Shown here: in pieces, positions 44,201 to 55,507 of the stretch | How the letters are laid out: the number at the start of each line of letters is the position of its first letter | Numbering within the stretch: position 1 is the first letter of the stretch | NCBI GenBank assembly: GCA_030998225.1 | Contig: JAPYXD010000308.1 | Span: forward strand, 1,622,001-1,686,000 | Source: Diplolepis rosae | Lineage: Eukaryota; Arthropoda; Insecta; Hymenoptera; Diplolepididae | DNA: 64,000 bases | Reading direction: 5' to 3' | Program-made: the position numbers and the translations under genes | Notes under the pieces: generated by a model | What the model saw: only the letters and a program-made list of their open reading frames with translations | Told to the model about the DNA's origin: nothing | Databases searched by the model: none

Positions 44201-44783
44201 CGTGACAGGACTGGGCCAGCATAATGCAACTCGCTCGATGGCCTGATGAAGTTTATATGAATTTAATATTTTCATTTATATTCAAATCAAATCTTCGTAC
44301 GTAATAAGTGAAAGTTGTGCTCGACGCCGTCAATCGAAGATCGTGATTCCACCCGCATTACTTTAGAAAAAAAAATATTTTTCGCGCATTTTCCGAGTGT
44401 GCAACTTAATTATATACCAAAGATTTGTGCGATACTGGGGGCTATCACTATGAATTTTTTCAGATTTCACAAAAATGGCGTAATGCAATATACTATTACG
44501 TGCTAAGTTTTTGTGATTTTTTATTTGCGTTGTTTTGATTATAATGGGTGATGAAGTAGAATTCGTTTATAACACGCGATCGCGTTGCAGAAGCCTGAAT
44601 GATACTGATTTCCATACGCGATTGGCAGCGGCTTTGTTGAATGATAAGCAACATGGAAATGCCGATCAAGACGAAGAAGTTGATTCATTCGGTATCAATG
44701 ACGACGATGGAGATATGGATTACGTACCTGATGAAGATGCATCGGATATTGAGAACGAATTGGTAATACAGCCAAATGAAATA

Positions 44784-46087
44784 AAGGGTTTTCCAATAGG
44801 GACATAACAATTTTATCTATGAAAAAAACACAGAAATATTTGAGATATTGAGTTCAAATTTATTGTGGGTGTAGAGCAAGCATTAAATTTTAGGAATAAA
44901 ATTCGATATCAGTCGTATGACTACCACGAGCCCGTATACAGCGGTAGATTCTTTAGACCCAATTTTCCACCACTATGGCACACATTTCGACCGGAACGTT
45001 GGCAATTTCGCGTTGGATGTTGTCTTTGAGGTCGTCTAAAGTTGCTGGCTTGTTGGCATAGACCAGTGACTTGATATGGCCCCATAAAAAGAAATCCAAT
45101 GGCGCTAGATCGCATGAACGAGGCGGTCATTCGACCGGACCATTTCTCGAGATAACACGTTCACCAAATTTGCCTTTTAATAAATCGATTGTGACGCGTG
45201 CTGTGTGGCTAGTGGCACCGTCTTGTTGAAACCACATATAGTTGATGTCAAGTTCATCTAATTCTGTCCACAAATAATCTTCCAACATAGCACGATAGCG
45301 CTCTCCATTCACGGTATCATGACGGTCGTTTTCATTCACGGAAAAATACGGCCCAATCACACCTCCGCCATGAAAACCGCACCAAACAGTCACTTTTTGC
45401 GGATGCAACGGTGTCTCAAGAAGCACAGTTGGGTTTGTTGCTGACCAATAACGCATATTTTGCTTATTAACAAAGCCATTGAGCCAGAAATGAGCTTCAT
45501 CGCTAAAGATGATTTTTCGATTAAATTCTTCATTTCCTTCAAGCTTTGCCAGAGCCCAATTGGAGAAGTTTCGGCGTTTCAGATGATCAAGTGGCTTTAG
45601 TTCTTGAGTCAATTTAATCTTGAAAGCATGTAGGCCAAGATCTTTTCGCATAATACGCCAGAGTGTCGTTTGAGCGATGCCCAATTCTTGAGAACGACGT
45701 GGAATCGACTGATTTGGCTCATTTTGAATCGATGCACTTACGGCTGCGATTATTTCTTCGCTTCGAGCAATACAACGTCTTTTTGGCACCGAAACGTCCA
45801 ATAGTGTAAATTTGGTCTCGAATTTATTTACTATAGCACGCGCAGCCGGTCGGGTGGGACGATTATTACGGCCGGAAATTGGATTAAGCGCTCTTAAAGT
45901 TGCGACTACCAAATCAGAATTTCGGTAGTAATTTTCAATAATTTCCAAACTTTGCTCATTTGTGAACTTTACCATGATGAAAATGTTGACTTTATCTAAC
46001 GTTTTGACATTGACAGTTCATTAAAAAAGTTTAAGGGTGCGTTCATATAAAGATACGAAATTGTTATGTCCCAATTGGAAAACCCTT
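44784..46087 (-). mobile_element. Tc1/mariner DD41D transposon, 1304 bp, nearly intact
   Basis: Seen: TIRs AAGGGTTTTCCAATAGGGAC and (inverted) AAGGGTTTTCCAATTGGGAC, continuing ATAACAATTT, flanked by TA duplicates (44782-44783, 46088-46089). Removing the element and one TA restores the piggyBac frame. The transposase is on the minus strand from ATG 45975. Confidence 0.92.
44890..45975 (-). pseudogene. DD41D transposase, interrupted by one or two stop codons
   Basis: Seen: ATG 45975, MVKFTNEQSLEIIENYYRNS; HTH region SIPRRSQELGIAQTTLWRIM; FSDEAHFWLNGFVNKQNMRY (first Asp); PQKVTVWCGFHGGGVIGPYF; MWFQQDGATSHTARVTIDLL (second Asp); then a TGA at 45127-45129 where relatives have Trp, followed by PPRSCDLAPLDFFLWGHIK (third Asp), a TAA in ENWV*RIYRCIRARG, and the natural end near 44897. 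Known: IS630/Tc1/mariner cut-and-paste transposase; 41 residues separate the last two Asp. All catalytic residues and both HTH motifs are present, so this is the youngest DNA transposon here. Confidence 0.9.
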
Positions 46088-47673
46088 TATTTGACAGTGA
46101 TGAAGAACATGGAGTGGGTGGGATGCAAGCTGCTCAACCACAAAGTGCTATTGATAGTTGTTTCCACGGTAAAGACGGTACAAAATGGAATAAGGATGAA
46201 CCAACTGCTGCTGTTCGTGTGCGTCAACACAATATTATGCGTTTTCAAGCTGGGCCCAAGCAACAAAATTCGATTCCGATTGAGGTATTCAAGAAATTTT
46301 TGACACCGAACATTTCGTTCATAATAATTAACGAAACAAATCGATATGCAAAAAATGCAGTTCAAAAGTGGAATGGAAAAAATTCCAACTCAAAGCCGAG
46401 AGTTTGGAATGATTTGACCAGTACTGAACTTGATGCATTTATTGGAATACTTTTGGCTATGGGTCTTAATCACAATAATATGCAAGATTCAAAAGTTTTG
46501 TAGCATTCAAATGCTCTGCCTAATTTCCGAGCTGCTATGTCTCATAGACGATTCCTTGCATTATCACGATATAGCCCCCATTCGCGATATAGGGAATTTT
46601 TTGAATGCTAATCTTGCCAAAAACTACGCGCCGCATGAAAATATAACTGTTGACAAGCAACTGTTTCCATATCGTGGCAGAACAAAATTCATTCAATTTA
46701 TATCATCAAAACCAGCCAAATATGGAATGAAAGTTTGGTGGGCATGTGATTCAAAGTCAAAATATCCATTGCAAGGAAAATTGTATACGGGAAAAGGTGA
46801 AGGTGCAAAGCGTGAAGTGAATTAAGGTGAAAATGTGTTGCTACAACTAACAAACCGATACAGTAAGAGTGGCCGAACAATTGTGGCTGACATATTCTTC
46901 ACAACATTAGAAGGTGCTAAGCGGCTTGCAAATCTTGGTCTTGCATACGTCGGCACCATTCGGTCGAATAAAAAACTTCTTTACGAAGAAATGAAAAAAA
47001 TGCTTCTCGTCCTGTGCTTTCATCTCTTTTTGGATTTCATGAAAACGTGGTTTCGATTTATAGTTATGTGCCAAAAAAGAATAAAGCAGTGAATTTACTT
47101 TCCACCGTACACTATTCAAAACGTTGTGAAGGCGAAGCAATGAAACCAGAAGCAATTTATTTTTATAATGCAAATAAGGGTGGCGTCGACTCCATGGACC
47201 AAATGGTTACCCATTTTACAACAAAATGGCCAACTAGACGATGGACCTATGCTTTCTTTTGCAACATATTAGATGTTATGGAATTAGCAGCTTTTTGTAT
47301 TCGCAAAGAAGTCGAAAAATTCAATAAAAATGACGCAAAACGCAAGTTTTTATCTACGCTATCCAACACATTGGTTCTTGCAAACATCAAAAATCGAATG
47401 AACAAAGTTCACGTCATTTCACAGTTTACTACTCGTTTGGCTATTGAATCGTTTTTTGGTAGAAAAATCAAAATTCCAGCTAATACATTAGCTACCTGTA
47501 CAAGCAGCGCCGACACACTCATGAAAAAAAAAGACTGTAGACTTTCTTTACAAGAAGACGACAAGCTGCGCCGAAAAACTCGTTTTTTCTGTTCGAAATG
47601 TTCAAATCCAGTGTGTCAACAACATTCAAAAATCGCATATACTTGTTTTAGTTGCATTCCTGAGAACCAGTAA

Positions 47674-48016
47674 GAGAGTTCGTATCACATCATATCATAA
47701 AATTCATTGTGATCCCTTTTTTTTCTTCAAACAGAATTTAAATAACTCAAAATAAAATACAAGAATAAACGGAAAAAAACATGTCTTCCTTACAGTCCAA
47801 AACGTTTAAGGAATTTTTTTTACATTTATACGTATTAAAACATAATATGCCAAAACCACTGAGAAGAGTAAGAGATGAAAAATGTTAACCTGCTTCTGAC
47901 AAAAATGAGTGTGAAGATAAGTCATACTTACATACAAATGAATGTAAATGAATAGGGGTCCAGCCAGGCACCATGTGTCGGTCCCAAGGGTATCAGGATA
48001 GGTGTCGGACGAAGGG
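47674..48016 (+). other. piggyBac 3' untranslated region and probable 3' end
   Basis: AT-rich, then TGTCGGTCCCAAGGG and TGTCGGACGAAGGG, a short direct repeat immediately before TTAA (48017-48020). A piggyBac element would end with ...GGG|TTAA, so 48016 is a plausible terminus. The matching 5' end was not found between 43560 and 44540. Confidence 0.4.
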
Positions 48017-48312
48017 TTAAATTTAGAGTAAAAATTTTTCTGAAAAATGCTACTACATCGGCCATCTAATGATACGTTTGTGTAATTTTTTTCAGAATTT
48101 TTCCCACTTTCAGTTTTAAAATAATTCAAGAATAACAAAAACATATATTTTTTTGCTTATCCTACAACTTTTTAAATAATGCATGGAAAAGTCTAAAATT
48201 TTGGGTTTCTTCATTATTTATGTTAGTCAATCTATCATTAAAATTTCAAGAAAATCGGAAACATGGAGTCCTGAATCCGTCCGATTTGGCATAGAACACA
48301 CTATATATATAT

Positions 48313-49784
48313 ATGAGTCATTCCACGGGAGATTTACCCTCTACATTTTTATTTGCTTGAAATATATTTTTTTTCGTTCTTTGTTAAAAAATATTTGATA
48401 CGTATTTTTTTATTTCAATTTGATATGCAAAATTTCCGAGAAATAAATTTTTGAAAATTATCGTGTTAAAAAAAGTAATTGTCTTAACTTTTTTATAACT
48501 AAAAAAGTACTTATCAAAAAAATGTTAAATATTTCATCTAATATGCGGCTGATCCCAAACTTCGAAATGACATATACTGAAAAATTGTTCCAATGAATTT
48601 TCATAAATAAATTAGCCATTTTTATAAACAAATAGAGATTGCTGAAAAAGGACCTAATTTTTAAAAAAAAATTTTGTGGATTAATATTCCTAACACATTC
48701 CAGGATATACTGTAAAAAATTGAAAGTGGAGAAATGAATAGTTGTTGAGTAATAAATTTGTTTATACGACACATCGAAAAATGATATGTTTGTTTCCACG
48801 TTATTTTCTTTAATGAAACAAAATACATGCTTATACGCTAAGTAACAAACTTCATCTACAATTTTTTCGGATGGCTTTTTTTTCTGATGTAGACTTTAGA
48901 ATAAAATTTAGTTAAAAGTAATCGCACTGGACATCGTAACTTGCCAGAGTAAAACCTTCATTTTCAACGTACTTCGTAACGAAAATGTCGTTTAAAAGCA
49001 GAAAAGATCGTTGTTGCAATCCATTTAACATGTCAAAACATTCTGGAAAGAAGCAAAAAAAGAGTTTGCGTCGTGTTTCTTTTTCGATTCTCGAAAACTT
49101 TCAAATTGTGAACTTCCCGAAATCAGAAAAAAAGGGCATCCGAAAAAATTGAAGATGAAGTTTGTTACATAACGTATAAGTATGTATTTTGTTTCATTAA
49201 AGAAAATAATATGGGAACAAACATATCATTTTTTGATGTGTCGTATTTCCGTATATCCAAATTTGAATCACACTGAGAGAGTCGTACGTCACGCGCATGG
49301 TAGCACGCGTGCTTGAAAAGTGAAACGGCTTTAGTTGAAAATTTGTTACTCAACAACTATTTATTTCTCCACTTTCAAATTTTTACAGTATATCCTGGAA
49401 TGTGTTAGGAAAATTAATCGACAAAAAAAAGTCAAAAAAATTAGGTCCTTTTTCAGCAATCTCTATTTGTTTATAAAAATGGCTAATTTACTTATGAAAA
49501 TTCATTGGAACAATTTTTCAGTATATGTCATTTCGAAGTTTGGGATTAGCCGCATATTAGATGAAATATTTAACATTTTTTTGATAAGTACTTTTTTAGT
49601 TATAAAAAAGTTAAGACAATTACTTTTTTTAACACGATAATTTTCAAAAATTTATTTCTCGGAAATTTTGCATATCAAATTGAAATAAAAAAATACGTAT
49701 CAAATATTTTTTAACAAAGAACGAAAAAAAATATATTTCAAGCAAATAAAAATGTAGGGGGTAAATCTCCCGTGGAATGACCCA
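48313..49784. mobile_element. Foldback element: inverted arms of about 560 bp around a small ORF
   Basis: Seen: the left arm (48313-48880) and right arm (49130-49784) are inverted, near-identical copies. Paired landmarks: GTCATTCCACGGGAGATTTA with its complement at about 49760-49779; AAAAGTACTTATCAAAAAAA with 49581-49600; ATGCGGCTGATCCCAAACTT; AATGAAACAAAATACATGCT. The right arm has an extra segment of about 100 bp (49230-49345). The spacer (48881-49129) includes most of a 55-codon ORF. Both ends abut (TA)n, suggesting insertion into a TA microsatellite. Confidence 0.85.
48985..49152 (+). CDS. Small basic ORF in the foldback element, function unknown
   Basis: Plus strand, 55 codons from ATG 48985 to TGA 49152: MSFKSRKDRCCNPFNMSKHS, then GKKQKKSLRRVSFSILENFQ, then a short tail. 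It is rich in Lys and Arg with a CCNPF motif. I recall 'CCNPF' followed by a basic stretch at the N-terminus of some uncharacterised insect transposon proteins, but cannot name the family. It may be the surviving first exon of the autonomous element that gave rise to these arms. Too short to be certain that it is coding. Confidence 0.35.
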   Translation: MSFKSRKDRCCNPFNMSKHSGKKQKKSLRRVSFSILENFQIVNFPKSEKKGIRKN

Positions 49785-49786
49785 TA

Positions 49787-50755
49787 TATATAATTATTAT
49801 TATTATCTATCTATATATACATCGAAAATAGGGTCAGAATTACGACCGAATTTCCAAGCGAATATTTTCACTTGCCGTTTAAAATTCGCCCGAGATCTCG
49901 CTCGAACTTTAGCCGGGAAAAAGGTTCCAAAACGCCGGGTGAATTCGTACCGAAATTTCGGACGGATTCATCTGAAATTCGGGCGAGTCTTCGCCCGAAA
50001 TATTTTCACCTCGGTTTTCTTTTTTAATTTTCAGGTTACGCTGAATGAACATGAGATACATAAATCTCCATTTACTTGTTATGCAATGGAGCGTCGCGTG
50101 CACAACTCCTCCATTTTCCAGATCAATTTTTCACATTTGAAAAGCATTATGGATGCTTCCATCGAAGTGATGTACCCGGTTGATTGACACTTTGAATGTG
50201 TCTTATAACTCATGAATGAGGCAAAATAAATATTCGAAATGTTTTTATCCTTATTCTACGTTAAGAATAACGTTAAGAGGTAACGGAAATATGCAATAAT
50301 TTTATTTATTAACGCTAAAAATTAAAAAAATCAAATGTCTAACCTTGAACTCTGCTAAAGGCGACTTCAATCGCAGAGCCCAAGTGATTGGCGCGTAAAA
50401 TTTACAAATATAATTTATAATTCGGAAATGTAACTTTGCCAATTAAGCGTAGTAAATAATAAAATTAAGAACATAAATCATGCTAGTGTGTCAAAGTTGC
50501 ATGAGTATTATAATAAGCTTGACGGAAAGTCATTAATACAAATAATTTACGTTCTAAAGGATACTTCTTTATTGACTGCGATAATATATGAAAAATTATC
50601 ACTATTCTAATGCATAAAATTTATCACAATAATTTCTAGAAAAATGTTTTTAAATTAATAGGTAATACTTTAATAAATTCTATGATGCTTAATAGGCAAC
50701 AACATATCAGCGTTTATTAAAAGTTGAGGTTCTATATAAGTTCCACTTTCTATTA
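49787..50755. other. Intronic spacer with a short inverted motif
   Basis: A (TTA)n/(TCTA)n run at 49790-49820, then 49840-50020 with AAATTCGCCCGAGATCTCGC and AAATTCGGGCGAGTCTTCGC, which suggests a small decayed MITE. The rest is AT-rich and unrecognised. Confidence 0.4.
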
Positions 50756-50760
50756 CAATA

Positions 50761-51845
50761 CTAGGTTGTTCAAAAAGTTTTGAAAGCGACATCTATAGAG
50801 CAGTAGAAGAACCAAAATCTCTGCGCCATTTTAAGATTTCATCTTTCATATGAACATACCCAAAGTGTCATTCCACTCTGTCAATTCATTGTTTGTTTAC
50901 AAGCCATTTGAAGTTGACGTGTCAGTGTATTTTTGCACAATGGAAAAAACCGAATATCGTTCAGTGATAAAATTCTTTGTTTTGGAAGGTTTATCAACAA
51001 CGGAAATTCATACAAAAATGGTGAAAGTGTTAAAGGAAGCTGCTCCTTCATTTCCAAGTGTGCATCGATGGGTTTTAGAGTTTGGACGTGGTCGAAAAAG
51101 CGTTGAAGTCGATCCACGCTCAGGACGTCCAAAAAGTGCATCAACACCAGCATTCATAGCAAAAGTACAGGATATGGTTTGGAAGATCGTCGATTGACTG
51201 AGAGAGATTTAGCAGAGGCCCTAGACATCTCATTAGGCAGTGTGAGTCATATTTTACGTGAAGTTTTGGGTTTCAGAAAGCTCTGTGCACAATGGGTGTC
51301 GCATTCGCTCACAATGGAACAAAAACACGTTCGAATGCGACTTTCTGAGCAACATTTGGAGCGTTTTCGAAAGGATAAAAAGGATTTTTTGCGTCGATTC
51401 ATCACTATAGATGAGACTTGGGTCTTCCATCATGATCCTGAATCAAAACAAGAGGCTAAAGAGTGGTGTGAACCAGGCACTTCGGCACCGAAGCGAGTTT
51501 GTTTCCAGAAATCGGCGAAGAAGGTGTTAGCGAATTAAAGTACGAATTATTGCAGCATCTACCTTATTCGCCTGATTTAGCTCCCTCTGACTTCTGGCTG
51601 TTCCCACACCTCAAGAAATTCCTTCGTGGGAAGCATTTTTCATCAAACGAAGAGGTTATAGCCGTCGTAGAGGAGTATTTTGCAGGCCTTGCAGAAAGTC
51701 ACTTCCATGATGGGATAAACAAGTTGGAAGACCGTTGGACCAAATGTATTGATCTTATGGGTGATTATACTGAGCAATAAAAGTGATTTCACCAAAAAAA
51801 AAAGGTATTTTCATTTCCACATTCAAAACTTTTTGAACAACCTGG
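50761..51845 (+). mobile_element. mariner (DD34D), internal deletion of the catalytic core
   Basis: Seen: TIRs CTAGGTTGTTCAAAAAGTTTTGAA (left) and CCAGGTTGTTCAAAAAGTTTTGAA (right, inverted), flanked by TA (50759-50760; 51846-51847). The transposase from ATG 50940 has MEKTEYRSVIKFFVLEGLST, VHRWVLEFGRGRKSVEVDPR, a frame break at about 51180, LTERDLAEALDISLGSVSHI, RRFITIDETWVFHHDPESKQ (first Asp), then a jump at about 51500 to ELKYELLQHLPYSPDLAPSD (third Asp) and KHFSSNEEVIAVVEEYFAGL. The whole second-Asp block (HDNAPAH in relatives) is gone. Inactive but cleanly ended. Confidence 0.9.
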
Positions 51846-51849
51846 TAGA

Positions 51850-53379
51850 TAACATTTAATTTTTTAATAATATTGGATTAAAAATGATTAAATTTTAAAA
51901 CATATATAATTTAAATACAAAACTTAATTGTAGCTTATGATGATATAAATAGACAATAATGATTAAGTTAGTACACAACTGTTTACATAATAAAAGTAAG
52001 TTAGGGATCACTATTAAATTTGTCTCAAGTTTGACCGTTTACACAAAGCCGAATTTGCAATATGAGTTACACGAGCGTCTACATTGTTGTAAATCAACGG
52101 GAATCAATGGGACTGTCTGAAAATGGACGCGGATCGAATCAACTGCTTCGATGGATCGTACCCACATCGTACCAGACCTGTCTTCCATTGTGTAAACAGC
52201 ATGTTCGCGGTTGTTATGATCGGCTGTAAGTGCAAATGGCTGTATTTAAATCGTGAAAAATACGAAACATTTTATTGACAGATAAAGAAAAGAATATTGT
52301 GATAATCTGAATAAGTACATATTTTCCAATTAAATATTTTCGAAATCCTAATCTACAATTTCATAAAATCTTTACTTGCGACGTTAAAATAAATATTATA
52401 CATAGCACTTCCGATGCACAAGAGATCAAAACGCTATCAAATGTGGGGTTCACTCGAAAAAACTTCGTATGCGAATCGATAGTTCTATCACTTTCTTACT
52501 CAACGTCATTTAAAAAAAGAGAACCATCGATTCAGATGAAAAAAACCTTTAAGTGAGCTGGAGAGTAGCACTCGTGATACGATTCTAATGTTCAATTTCG
52601 GTTTCGGTTCCGGAAATCAAGGACGTATGTTTATAATCTGCATTTTTCATTAAATATGTGTTTTTGTATCGTTCAGTGAGAAATGTCTTTATTTCAGCTC
52701 TGCGGAAGGCGGTAAGTAATCCTTTTATTTTTCGTAAACAACTTTTCATACATCTTTTTCATTCCCAACCTCAAAAGTAAGATTTTCTTTACGTGACTTA
52801 AATTTCTTACAGGATCACTCACAGCCATAATTAGTTCTTCTCTTGCGACGCATCCGGATCCGTCTTATTAATATTGCACAGTCCAATTGACAGCAGTGAA
52901 CGTTTGAGATTCATTGCAAGGATTTGAACGAAAATAGTAATTTTGCGCTGAAAGTTGTAAGTTTTTTCTTACTTATTCATATTTAGAATGTAATAAAAAT
53001 TGCGAATTTTTCAACTTTTTGTATCAAAATTTTACTTGTTCATATATCCTTCATTTTCTACATTACCTTTTATTAAATATTATTGTCTAATTTAATGTTA
53101 AATTTCAAAACATTTGCAATTGAAATTGAAGAATGTAAAGTGGCATCATCACGAATTTAAATAAAAATTGATCATTCACTTTCGAAGTCAAATATTAAAC
53201 TTTCTTCGTTCTTGAAACTTAATACTGTTTATTTAAGAAGCTTTAAATTTATATTCGATACTTTTCCACTGCTATATTCACAACGATTAACGTTAAACAT
53301 TATTAAAATTGGACTTTTTAAATTCTAAATGCAGGAAGGTAAAAAAATTCGTTTTTATAGCTTTCCCATTAACAATTGC
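51850..53379. other. AT-rich intronic sequence
   Basis: About 1.5 kb without recognised coding or repeats. A slightly GC-richer patch at 52040-52210 has no pattern I know. Confidence 0.4.
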
Positions 53380-53383
53380 TTAA

Positions 53384-53587
53384 GGGCATGTGATACTTTA
53401 CTATGTGAGCAACTCAGTTCTTGCAGGTTTTTTTCAACAATTTTTAATTTAAGAAATTTATATTTGTGCACAGACGTGAAGAACATAAAAACGGATGTCT
53501 GTGCACAATTATTTTTGTTGAAAAATAAAAATGTAGAAAAAAACCTGTAGGAACTCAGTTGCTTACATGGTAAGGTAGCACATGCCC
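53384..53587. repeat. Palindromic MITE with TTAA ends, copy 2
   Basis: 204 bp between TTAA (53380-53383) and TTAA (53588-53591). Arms GGGCATGTGATACTTTACTA and GGGCATGTGCTACCTTACCA, continuing GCAACT(C/G)AGTTC and CAGGTTTTTTTC. Same family as 16579-16770. Confidence 0.75.
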
Positions 53588-53766
53588 TTAAGCTTTGCTA
53601 ATTTCTGAGAAACGAGATCGTTTCTAAGTCAGAATGAGTGGAGATGAATGTCAGCTTCTTAAAATGCGTTACAAATTGGCGTTTAATCCTAATTATGCAG
53701 CAGGAGCAACAAGTACTAGGACGCATAAGAGGTGTGAGAAAACATTGTGGGGCACATACAGAGGTA

Positions 53767-54379
53767 TTAGGTGCGCAACTAGGTTCCTACTGTTTTTTTG
53801 ATGAAAATGCAACTTTATTGTGAAAAAATGGTTACAAATAAATCATTCAAAGTATTGCCCATCATTAGCTACAGCTTTTGCCCATCTTTCTGGTAGAAAT
53901 CGACCGGAACAAGTAATAATCAGACGGCGCAATATCTGGGGAATACGTTGGGTGGGGTAGGACTTCCCATTTGAGAGTTTCCAGGTAGGTTTTAACGGGT
54001 TTGACAACGTGAAGCCGAGCGTTGTCATGCTGTAGAATCACTTTTTCGTGCCTCTGCTCGTGTTGTGTACCGTTTTTCGCGCAGTGCTCGGCTCAAACGC
54101 ATCAATTGCATTCGATACCATTCCCCAGTGATGGTTTTGTTCGGTTTCAACATCTCATAATAAATAACATCAGCGTCTTCGAAGGCTTTTGGCCTTTTTT
54201 CACACAGACGGTCGTGAACGTCGAAATCGCCGTCTTTGAACCGACGGAACCAATCATGGCACCTTGTTTCACTTAGAGCAGCATCTCCGTGAGCTTTTTG
54301 GAGCTCTCGATACGCTTCAGCCGCCGTTACTGCAGGAGCCATCTATTGACAAACAGCGGGAACTTAGTTGCGCACCTAA
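53767..54379 (-). mobile_element. mini-mariner (mauritiana-like) with intact TIRs
   Basis: Seen: TIRs TTAGGTGCGCAACTAGGTTC and TTAGGTGCGCAACTAAGTTC (inverted), flanked by TA (53765-53766; 54380-54381). The 613-bp body encodes on the minus strand MAPAVTAAEAYRELQKAHGD, SETRCHDWFRRFKDGDFDVH, then YEMLKPNKTITGEWYRMQLM and SRALREK, followed in another frame by a HDNAR-type box and the tail LPERWAKAVANDGQYFE. The parts between the first HTH and 'YEMLKPN' and after the third Asp are deleted. Non-autonomous but with complete ends, so it could have been mobilised in trans. Related to 25505-26150. Confidence 0.85.
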
Positions 54380-54384
54380 TATAT

Positions 54385-55060
54385 TCCAATATCTTTTTCT
54401 TCTGACTTTTAAGAATATGTCATTTTTAAATAACAATTCTTAGCAAAAAAGTATTCTATTTAGAATATTTCAGAATATTATATTGGCTATTTTCAAACGG
54501 GGCAGTATGCAATTGCTGTTCCTTCAAGTAAGATTCCAATTTGTTTCAGTTTTTGTAGACCAAAATCTCATTCAAATGAACATCAAAACACTAAGAGAAA
54601 TAGAAAAAGCTTTTCAAACTGTCCTCACATCACGTTTTTCCTGCGGGGACGCGAGATATTGATCCATCTATGCCAGATTGTACACAGTAGGCTGATTCAC
54701 AAAATAGATTTTTGGATCGAGGCAGGACACTTCCGCATTTTCGTAAATACCCGGAGGAAAAAATGCCCGATTTAAAATTTTTTTTTTCATATTTCGGGGT
54801 GCGTCTAAAGCCCTTATATTCCCATAAGATTAACATGGAAACAATTTTGATAAATAAATAGAATAAGATAAATGTAGTTTCAGAAAATTGTTTAAGGGCA
54901 TTTTAAAGTTGTCTTCCAATCAAATTAATAGGTTTAGAACTCAAAAACAGAGAACGTTATTCAGTTTATTTGGACGGGAAATAGTTCCGAAGTGTGTTAA
55001 ATAACATTTTACACATATTTTCAGATAGACGAATTGCACAACAATCAGAAGATCAGGAAA
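54385..55060. other. Intronic sequence with an unexplained minus ORF
   Basis: A minus-strand 68-codon ORF (54836-54630) contains KSGIFSSGYLRKCGSVLPRS and CVQSGIDGSISRVPAGKT; I do not recognise it. The rest is AT-rich. Confidence 0.3.
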
Positions 55061-55064
55061 TATT

Positions 55065-55507
55065 ATGAATAGCTACAATGACGATACACATCATGACGAA
55101 TGTGTTCTTCAACCAGCGAAGTCCAGTACTTCTCCTAAAATGGAACTTATCTCCAACATGGAAGCTGTAAAGTTTTCGCGTCGTAGCATAAGTTTTCTAG
55201 AAGATGGTGAGAAAGTAATGTCCGAGAAATCAGAAGTAACCGAAAAGGAAGTTGTAGAAATCTAGAATATTAGCTTAGATTGCTTATAGAAAATGAAGAT
55301 CTTGCGCAATACTTTATTAGTAGCAATTCGTATGAACACAATGTAAATGCTGATTTAATACGTAATATTCATGATAGTACTTTGTATAAGCAGATGCGTC
55401 ATCATATGCGACGCATATCGCCGGCACGTAGTAAAGTTTGCATTCGTGACGGTGAAAAGCGAACTTTATGCGTCTCGTATAATTTAAAATTATTCCCAAA
55501 ATATTAA
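55065..55507 (+). pseudogene. Unclassified coding remnant in two frames
   Basis: Seen: plus-strand 55065-55265 (ATG, MNSYNDDTHHDECVLQPAKS, then FSRRSISFLEDGEKVMSEKS), a stop, then in the next frame LLIENEDLAQYFISSNSYEH, NVNADLIRNIHDSTLYKQM and a basic tail. The phrase 'I.DI.DG..Y' or 'IRNIHDSTLYKQM' resembles the start of a transposase domain found in several insect elements, but I cannot name it. It lies 335 bp from exon A and could also be a decayed separate element. Confidence 0.3.

Larger units (their letters stand above)
44544..47673 (+). pseudogene. piggyBac transposase, split by a Tc1/mariner insertion
   Basis: Seen: ATG at 44544 (MGDEVEFVYN), an acidic N-terminus to 44783, then a 1304-bp transposon, then resumption at 46090 in the same frame (FDSDEEHGVGGMQAAQ). 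Further on: QHNIMRFQAGPKQQNSIPIE, STELDAFIGILLAMGLNHNN, a TAG at 46501, a small deletion near 46572, ITVDKQLFPYRGRTKFIQFI (first Asp), SGRTIVADIFFTTLEGAKR (second Asp), NKGGVDSMDQM (third Asp) and WTYAFFCNILDVMELAAFCI. The C-terminal cysteine-rich domain is FFCSKCSNPVCQQHSKIAYT then CFSC. Known: DDD transposase cutting at TTAA. All three Asp are present but the ORF has about five lesions beyond the insertion. Confidence 0.9.

Noticed and set aside
49335..49640. A 101-codon plus ORF similar to the 113-codon minus ORF at 48458-48799
   Set aside because: The similarity exists only because the two lie in the inverted arms of the foldback element; the sequence is AT-rich with no domain.
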